From CAZMGT01 sp964565895 (GTDB taxonomy: Bacteria; Armatimonadota; Zipacnadia; UBA1398; CAZMGT01): DNA of 64,000 nt. The notes beneath the pieces are model-generated. The model had not been told where the DNA came from. It did not search any database and saw only the letters and a program-made list of their open reading frames with translations. The DNA lies in the NCBI GenBank assembly GCA_964565895.1, contig CAZMGT010000009.1:14786-78785 (forward strand), given 5' to 3'. Positions 58,962-64,000 of this stretch are shown piece after piece. A program made the position numbers and the translations under genes. Each line of letters opens with the position of its first letter. Within the stretch, counting starts at the first letter, position 1.

Positions 58962-60854
58962 CTAGAACTCATAGGCCAGGCCGAGCAGGAAATCTTCCGG
59001 CGCGGCCTTGCCCAGGCCCTCGTAGCGCCCAACCACCTTCAGCCCACCGGTGACGAAATACGTGGCCTTGAGGTCTAGCGTGGGCAGGTTCGCATCGTAG
59101 AGATTCGCCCGCACGCGATAGGACGAGCTCTCATAGCGCAGACCCACGCCCGGGCGGTCCTTATATATCCCATAAGTATAGTGCAGCTTGTCGTTGAACT
59201 TGCTTACCCCCTGCAGCTTAAACAGCCCCGCGCCGCCCACGTCGTACATCCCCACGGTAATCCCCGCCCCGCGCTGGCGCAGGACGTCTACGTCGACGAC
59301 GTTAATCGCGCGCGAATTAGCTGTGGAATAGCTCAGCTCCTCGCTAATGCGCACGTCGGCGTCGGTGGCGTTTCTGAGCGAGTCGCTCAGCGCGGCGACG
59401 TTGTGCACGGCGCGGCGCACATTGTCCATCGTCTGCTGGTCGTCGGTAACCTGGCGCAGGCTTTTGCTAATTTGAAGCACGTTCTCGCTCGCCTCGCGAA
59501 TCGCGGCGACGGCCTCCTCGATGTTCTTCGTCGTCTCCGTGCCCGTAATTAGCCGGCGCAGCTCGGCCGAGGTCTCCTGTAGGTTGGCGCTGATTTCACG
59601 CACAGCGCGCAAGGTTTCCTGAATGTCCTCGCGGGTGTTGTCGTCGAGCAGCTCGCGCACGCTCTGGCCGATGGCTTGGGCGTGTTCTGCGGTGCGCTTA
59701 ATGTTGCGCATGAAGCGGCGGCTGTTGACGAGCTCGTTAATTTGCTGCGAGGCGGAGGCGATGTTCGCGCTGGCCACCTCGATGGAGTCGAGGATATTTT
59801 CGAACTGCTTTTGCCGCTGCTCGTCAGCGGTATATTTGCGAATGTTGTCGGCAATGAGGTTAAGCTTTTCCGCGGCGTCGGCGGCCGCGGCCAAGGTGCG
59901 CTCGAGGTTGCGCGTGTTCTCCGGATTGCTGGCAAAGCTCAGCGCCTGCTCGGTAATCTGCTGCACATTGCGCGAGGTCTGCTCGATGGCATCGAGGGTG
60001 TTTTTCAACTTGTCGCGGCTTTCCGGCGAGAGAACCTCGTTTACCCGCTCGCTCGCCTGGCGAATTTGCTCCGCGCTTGTGCGCAGCTCGGAGACGATTG
60101 TGCGCAGGTCTTCGTGCATTTGAGGGTCGGAAAGAAGAGAGTCGAGCTTTGCCGCGGCGTGATCTATGCGCGAGGCCATCCTCGCCAGGCTGGTGATCGC
60201 TGTGTCGATATCCTTCTCGCGGCCAGCGATGACCTTGGACAGGCTAGTGGAGATTTTGCTAAACCCCTCCAGGGCCTTCTGCAGGTCCTGCACGGCCTTC
60301 TCCACGGTTTTCTTGGTCGTCTCCTTGCCCATAATCTCGTTGATGTTGCCGGCCACCGCTTGAACCTCGCGCAGGGCGGCCACCGCGGCGGGGGCGACAT
60401 CGGCATCGGTGGGTTGGGTTATCCCGACGATAACGTCGCCGTCCTTTAGCAGCCGGCCCTTCTCCGGCCCCACCTTGGGCATAAGGACCACCGCCGTCTG
60501 GCCGATCAGCGGCGACTGGACGCGCGCCTCATAGGTGTCATATATCCGCTGGCCCTTGCCAATGCGGCAGGTAACCTTAACCGCCTGCGGGGGCAGCTCT
60601 GCAGCGTCGGCAAACGCCGCCTTCATCACCGGCGGCGTATCGACCACGGCGATCTCGGCGACCTCGCCCACGCGCACACCGGCGAGGCGCACGGGAGCGC
60701 CCACGCCCAGCCGTCCCACGGACCAGAAGTAGATATCGATCTTAAAGTGCTCGCGCGTTACGCCGGAGGAGCGGATCCAGCCAAACCCCCAGAGGAAGAG
60801 CACGAGGGCGACAACGACGACGATGCCTACCTTAACCTCGGTGCCCCGGTTCAT
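58962..60854 (-). CDS. mlaD: Long MlaD-like MCE protein with helical repeats and C-terminal beta-strand (outer-membrane-like) domain
   Basis: A 630-residue lipid-transport protein. Residues 8-26 form an inner-membrane anchor; about 38-148 is the MCE domain (SVGRLGVGAPVRLAGVRVGEV and SPLIGQTAVVL). About 178-497 is an all-helical region built of roughly nine to ten repeats of 33-34 residues, two of them shortened to 27. From about 500 to 630 the sequence turns to amphipathic beta-strands (LHYTYGIYKD, GVGLRYESSSYRVRANLYD, LGLAYEF) ending in Phe, the outer-membrane assembly signal. This is the architecture reported for MlaD of Veillonella parvula, which bridges both membranes. Here the helical part is considerably longer. 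It overlaps mlaF by four bases; mlaE is not in the window. Confidence 0.88.
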   Translation of the reverse strand: MNRGTEVKVGIVVVVALVLFLWGFGWIRSSGVTREHFKIDIYFWSVGRLGVGAPVRLAGVRVGEVAEIAVVDTPPVMKAAFADAAELPPQAVKVTCRIGKGQRIYDTYEARVQSPLIGQTAVVLMPKVGPEKGRLLKDGDVIVGITQPTDADVAPAAVAALREVQAVAGNINEIMGKETTKKTVEKAVQDLQKALEGFSKISTSLSKVIAGREKDIDTAITSLARMASRIDHAAAKLDSLLSDPQMHEDLRTIVSELRTSAEQIRQASERVNEVLSPESRDKLKNTLDAIEQTSRNVQQITEQALSFASNPENTRNLERTLAAAADAAEKLNLIADNIRKYTADEQRQKQFENILDSIEVASANIASASQQINELVNSRRFMRNIKRTAEHAQAIGQSVRELLDDNTREDIQETLRAVREISANLQETSAELRRLITGTETTKNIEEAVAAIREASENVLQISKSLRQVTDDQQTMDNVRRAVHNVAALSDSLRNATDADVRISEELSYSTANSRAINVVDVDVLRQRGAGITVGMYDVGGAGLFKLQGVSKFNDKLHYTYGIYKDRPGVGLRYESSSYRVRANLYDANLPTLDLKATYFVTGGLKVVGRYEGLGKAAPEDFLLGLAYEF

Positions 60855-61639
60855 TGCCCCACACCCTTTTCACCGACCGCAACGGCCGCGGTGTCCGCCA
60901 TGGGCCCCTCCGGGCTGCCCGTGAGAAACTGCTGGAGCAGCGAGTCGGCGCTGCGCTCCAGCTCCGCGGGCGTGCCCAGGCAGCGGATCGTTCCCTCGTG
61001 CAAAAATGCCACGCGGTCGCACAGGCCGAACACGTTGGCCACATCGTGCGACACAACGACGCTGGTTACCCGCGCCGAGTCGCGCAGGCTTTTGATCACG
61101 GAGCTTACCGTACCGGTCATTATCGGGTCCAGCCCGGCGCTGGGCTCGTCGTAAAGGATAACCTCGGGCTCGCTGGCCAGCGCGCGGGCAATGCCCACTC
61201 GCTTGGCCATTCCCCCGGAGAGCTGCGCGGGCATGAGCTGCTCTGTGCCCGCCATCCCGACCAAGGCGAGCTTCTCGGCAACCAGCGCGCGCAGCTCGTC
61301 CTCGGAAAGGTGCATAAAGCGGCGCGGGTAAAAAGCTACGTTTTCAAACACCGTAAGCGAGTCGAACAGAGCGTTGTGCTGAAACACCATGCCCACGCGC
61401 TTGCGCATGCGATTTAGCTCGCGCTCGGACATTTGCGTAATGTCCTCGCCAAAGAGCAACACGCGCCCCGCGGTCGGCCGAATGAGGCCGAGGATGAGCC
61501 TGAGCAGGGTCGTTTTGCCCGCGCCAGAGCGCCCCAAAATGCCGAAAATCTCGCCCTTCTCCACGGCGAGCGACACCCCGCGGAGCACAGGCCGGCCGCC
61601 AACTGCGTAGTCCAAGTTGTCGAGCACGATGTCGGCCAT
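60851..61639 (-). CDS. mlaF: MlaF-like ABC transporter ATP-binding protein
   Basis: A 262-residue ABC ATPase for phospholipid traffic with MCE proteins. Walker A is GRSGAGKTT near residue 37; the Q-loop is in GMVFQHNALFDSLTV, the signature is LSGGMAKRVGIARAL, and Walker B is EVILYDEPSAGLDP. LFDSLTV and the PSAGLDPIM region are typical of the MlaF group. The short C-terminal tail (about 240-262) resembles the extension that contacts the neighbouring subunit. It is first in the operon, its stop overlapping the mlaD ATG; the permease must be encoded elsewhere. Confidence 0.93.
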   Translation of the reverse strand: MADIVLDNLDYAVGGRPVLRGVSLAVEKGEIFGILGRSGAGKTTLLRLILGLIRPTAGRVLLFGEDITQMSERELNRMRKRVGMVFQHNALFDSLTVFENVAFYPRRFMHLSEDELRALVAEKLALVGMAGTEQLMPAQLSGGMAKRVGIARALASEPEVILYDEPSAGLDPIMTGTVSSVIKSLRDSARVTSVVVSHDVANVFGLCDRVAFLHEGTIRCLGTPAELERSADSLLQQFLTGSPEGPMADTAAVAVGEKGVGQ

Positions 61640-61709
61640 TGCCCACCAACCTGCCTGGGAAAGGCACATTCGCCCCACCAACAGGGGGACCTGCCCGCGG
61701 CGACTAGGC

Positions 61710-61718
61710 ATTATACCA
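61710..61718 (-). promoter_or_regulatory. Extended -10 promoter for mlaF-mlaD
   Basis: On the minus strand TGG followed by a perfect TATAAT (61715-61710) forms an extended -10; the -35 region is poor, as is common for this promoter class. A start near 61703 leaves a 64-base leader before the mlaF ATG. Confidence 0.6.
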
Positions 61719-61817
61719 GAGATCGCCGCCCGCTTGCGCGCTGCGCGCGACGAAGGGATTCGCCTGCGGGGCAGAGAACAACGTTGCTGAAAGATGTGTA
61801 CCGTGTGAACTTCGCGG

Positions 61818-61847
61818 TTGACGGCGCCGTTTTCCTCGTGATAGGTT
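61818..61847 (+). promoter_or_regulatory. Candidate promoter for the LysM/CuAO-N protein
   Basis: TTGACG (61818-61823), 18 bases, then TAGGTT (61842-61847) with TGA immediately before it (extended -10). The -35 is good, the -10 partial. It is about 75 bases ahead of the ATG at 61922 and divergent from the mlaF promoter. Confidence 0.42.
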
Positions 61848-61921
61848 AGCTGCCCAAGGGAGCGGGCCGTCAGGCCGGCGCGTTTGTTCACGCCTGCCCC
61901 GCAAACGCTGGAGGGGTTGCC

Positions 61922-64000
61922 ATGCGCACTGGGCTTTTTGCAGCACATCGCCCCTTAGCACTGCTTGTGCTTATCGCCACGTTTGCCCTCGTCCTGGCTG
62001 CCGCGGTGGCCTGGGGCGCGGACAAGGGCGCCATCGTCCGGTTTATCGAGCCGCGCGACCGCCAGCACGTTACCGGCGACCCGCGCATTGTCGTGGAATA
62101 TCAGAGCCGCAGCGGCGCTCCCATCGAGCAGCTTCGGTTCTACGTCGACCAGCGCTACGCGGGCCGGCTTATTTTGGACAACCCCGAGATGCGGGGCATT
62201 AAGCGCTTTCGCTGGTATATTAGCGAGCGGCCGGTGAGCGACGGCTGGCACGAGCTAATGGTCGAGGCCTATGACACCGCGGGCTTCCGCGGCGAGGCGC
62301 GTATTATGGTGCAAACCGGGCCCGTGCTTGTTCCGGAAAAACCCGAGGAGATCGGCCACTACGTGACCATCGAGCACCCCGTCGAGGGGCAGCGGATAAC
62401 CGCGCCCACGCGGATCGAAGTCCAAGTGCACGGCGGGCCGGCGCGGTGGGTAATGGTGCTTATGGACGGCAAGCTGCTCGCGCATACGACCAGCGCGCCG
62501 TACGTTGTCGTCCTCGACCCCTCCTACTACCGCCCGGGGCTGCATAAGATCCAAGCGATTGCCAAGGTAGACGGCGCCGAGGTGGAGTCGGCGCTCGTTA
62601 CCGTGTATATCGAGGACATAAGGGGCGGAGCGTGGACCGAGGTTACGCCCACGGTCGAGCCCGCCCCTGCGGAGGAGCCCACGGGCCCCGTGCTCGCCGA
62701 GCCGCCGGCGCTCACGAGCGGTGCTACGCTGAGCGAGGCCGGGGCTGCGGCCTACCTTGCGCGGGCGGAGATCGCCGAGGCGTGGCGCACTTCGACCCCG
62801 ACGGCCGCTCCGGAGAAGGCGCCCCCGCGGGCCGCGCCCGCTGCTCCGCGGGTTGCTCCCAAGCCTCCCACAGCAGCACCCGAGGTCTCCGGGGCAGGGC
62901 CCGCGCCTGCGCTAGCCGCTGCGCCGGCGACGGTTAGCGCTGGGCCGAAGGTTACCGCCGCGCCGCGGGCCAAGCCCGAGGGCCGGCCTGCGGCGGCGCC
63001 GGTTGTCGCTGCGCCCGCGCCGACTGGTTTGGGAAGGGTCGTTGGCCGGTTCTCCGGCCCGGGGATTTCTCGGCCAAGCGCCAAGCGCGCCCCCGCGACA
63101 CCTGTTCCTCCGCGGCTGGTTGCTGCGGCGCCGGCGGTAGAGTCTGCTGCGCCCGCGGCCGCGGAGTGGACGCCACTGGGCGAGGTGCGCAGCCCGGGGA
63201 TCAAGCGCGCGCCAACGCCACAGGCAGCGCCCGTCGGGCCGTCGGTTTCCCCTGCCGTGCGCCCGGTGGAAAACCTTGTCCCCAGGGCGCGCGTGAGTGG
63301 GCCGCAAATTGCCGCGCGGCCCACCCCGGCTCCCGCGAAGGCCGAGCCCGAGGTAGCCGCTGCGCGGACCGTGGCCGCTGTGCCGCCGACCATCGGGCGA
63401 ATTGCCAGCCCGGGGATAAAGCGCGCCCCTGCGGCAAAGCAGGGGATTATCGCGCGCATCCGCCAAGCCGCGGGGACGCTTAGGTTTAACCGCAGCTTGG
63501 CCCGCGTGCACGTTGTCCGGCCGGGCGAGACGCTCTCGGGCATTGCGCGGCGCTATGGGGTGTCTATGAAACGCATTGGCCTGGCCAATGGAATTAGCGA
63601 AAACGAGAGGCTGCGCGCCGGGCGGAGGCTGCTTATCCCGCCGGAGACCACGGTGCTCTTCGACGACGTTCCCGTGGCGTTCGACGTCGCCCCGATGATC
63701 CTCCGCGGGACGGCGGTGGCCCCCATCCGCCACATGCTCGAGCACGCCGGCGGCGTGGTTTATTGGCGGCCGCGGGAGAAGCTTGTCGAGGCCGTCGTGG
63801 GCGGCAAGACGGTTTCCGTGCAGGTGGGGAGCTGCGTGGCGCGGGTTGACGAGGAGCGCGTGCTGTTGGACATCGCCGCGTTTATTAAGCAGGGCCGGGT
63901 GATGGTTCCCGTGAGGTTTGTGGGCGAGGTCCTGGACGTGACCGTGCGCTACGATCCCGTCACGCAAAACGTGCACATCGTCTCCAACGCGGCGAAGTAA
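61922..64000 (+). CDS. Cell-surface protein with Ig-like domains, repetitive linker, LysM and copper-amine-oxidase-N domain
   Basis: A 692-residue secreted protein whose stop is the last codon of the window. A signal peptide (ATFALVLAAAVAWGA) is followed by two Ig-like domains (about 38-135 and 143-232; VRFIEPRDRQHVTGDPRIVV and VTIEHPVEGQRITAPTRIEV). About 240-515 is an Ala/Pro-rich linker with four related motifs (SGPGISRPSAKRAP, RSPGIKRAP, VSGPQIAARPTP, ASPGIKRAP). A LysM domain follows (about 527-575, VHVVRPGETLSGIARRYGVS), then a copper-amine-oxidase-N-like domain (about 580-690). It probably binds peptidoglycan via LysM and displays the Ig-like domains. The ATG follows GGAGGGG. Confidence 0.9.
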   Translation: MRTGLFAAHRPLALLVLIATFALVLAAAVAWGADKGAIVRFIEPRDRQHVTGDPRIVVEYQSRSGAPIEQLRFYVDQRYAGRLILDNPEMRGIKRFRWYISERPVSDGWHELMVEAYDTAGFRGEARIMVQTGPVLVPEKPEEIGHYVTIEHPVEGQRITAPTRIEVQVHGGPARWVMVLMDGKLLAHTTSAPYVVVLDPSYYRPGLHKIQAIAKVDGAEVESALVTVYIEDIRGGAWTEVTPTVEPAPAEEPTGPVLAEPPALTSGATLSEAGAAAYLARAEIAEAWRTSTPTAAPEKAPPRAAPAAPRVAPKPPTAAPEVSGAGPAPALAAAPATVSAGPKVTAAPRAKPEGRPAAAPVVAAPAPTGLGRVVGRFSGPGISRPSAKRAPATPVPPRLVAAAPAVESAAPAAAEWTPLGEVRSPGIKRAPTPQAAPVGPSVSPAVRPVENLVPRARVSGPQIAARPTPAPAKAEPEVAAARTVAAVPPTIGRIASPGIKRAPAAKQGIIARIRQAAGTLRFNRSLARVHVVRPGETLSGIARRYGVSMKRIGLANGISENERLRAGRRLLIPPETTVLFDDVPVAFDVAPMILRGTAVAPIRHMLEHAGGVVYWRPREKLVEAVVGGKTVSVQVGSCVARVDEERVLLDIAAFIKQGRVMVPVRFVGEVLDVTVRYDPVTQNVHIVSNAAK

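Overview
The window is a GC-rich, densely packed bacterial chromosome segment carrying 59 supported protein genes and no RNA genes that I can recognise. Several signals place the host among the diderm Terrabacteria. Division genes of the Gram-positive/Terrabacteria kind (sepF, divIVA, with yggS and proC) sit beside evidence for an outer membrane: an MlaF ATPase and a very long MlaD-like MCE protein whose C-terminus looks like outer-membrane beta-strands ending in Phe. The many secreted glycan-related proteins, the LysM and copper-amine-oxidase-N proteins, and the strictly anaerobic 2-hydroxyacyl-CoA-dehydratase-type proteins would fit Armatimonadota or a neighbouring candidate phylum. That assignment is inference; no rRNA is present to settle it. 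GTG and TTG starts are common.

Layout. 1-9526: the tail of a glycosidase-like gene, then a long minus-strand run with a PP2C-like phosphatase, yggS-sepF-proC-divIVA, a CPBP protease, a DUF167 protein, a sorbitol-dehydrogenase-type enzyme and dut, plus a secreted BsuPI-domain protein upstream of it. 9738-14289: Mrp/NBP35 ATPase, a MATE exporter with a strong promoter and an attenuator-like leader, and a Tat-exported isomerase-fold protein. 14290-25013: large MscS channel, Gfo/Idh-like oxidoreductase, sulfatase, rmlC/rmlA-like sugar nucleotide genes, an esterase, an FAD oxidoreductase, a glycosyltransferase and a lipoprotein; much of this looks like surface-glycan metabolism. 25230-33240: RsbW-like kinase overlapping coaX, then a minus-strand cluster of two HgdB-like proteins, their HgdC-type activase, a DUF6599 protein and a secreted GxGYxYP/CBM9 protein. 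33381-40078: an M16 peptidase relative without its zinc motif, a lipoprotein pair, and two families I cannot assign.

40079-50954: a 738-base gene-free stretch holding two good sigma70-type promoters, then the complete F-type ATP synthase operon (atpZ, atpI-like, atpBEFHAGDC) running into murA and mreB. The c subunit carries the Gln...Glu-Ser ligand set of sodium-translocating ATP synthases. 50971-64000: a GH123-N-like secreted protein, a PmoA/DUF6807 protein, a small copper-amine-oxidase-N protein, a DUF433/DUF5615 toxin-antitoxin pair, a membrane protein, a Na+/Ca2+-type exchanger, RtcB RNA ligase, ribosomal protein bL9, the mlaD-mlaF pair, and a LysM/CuAO-N cell-surface protein that ends exactly at the window edge.

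Best candidates for something unusual: the trans-envelope MlaD with about 33-residue helical repeats; the Hgd-type cluster joined to extracytoplasmic proteins; the sodium-type ATP synthase; the structured leader RNA upstream of the orphan gene at 38675-40078; the phosphatase lacking a metal ligand that heads the division operon; and the zinc-motif-less M16 protein.
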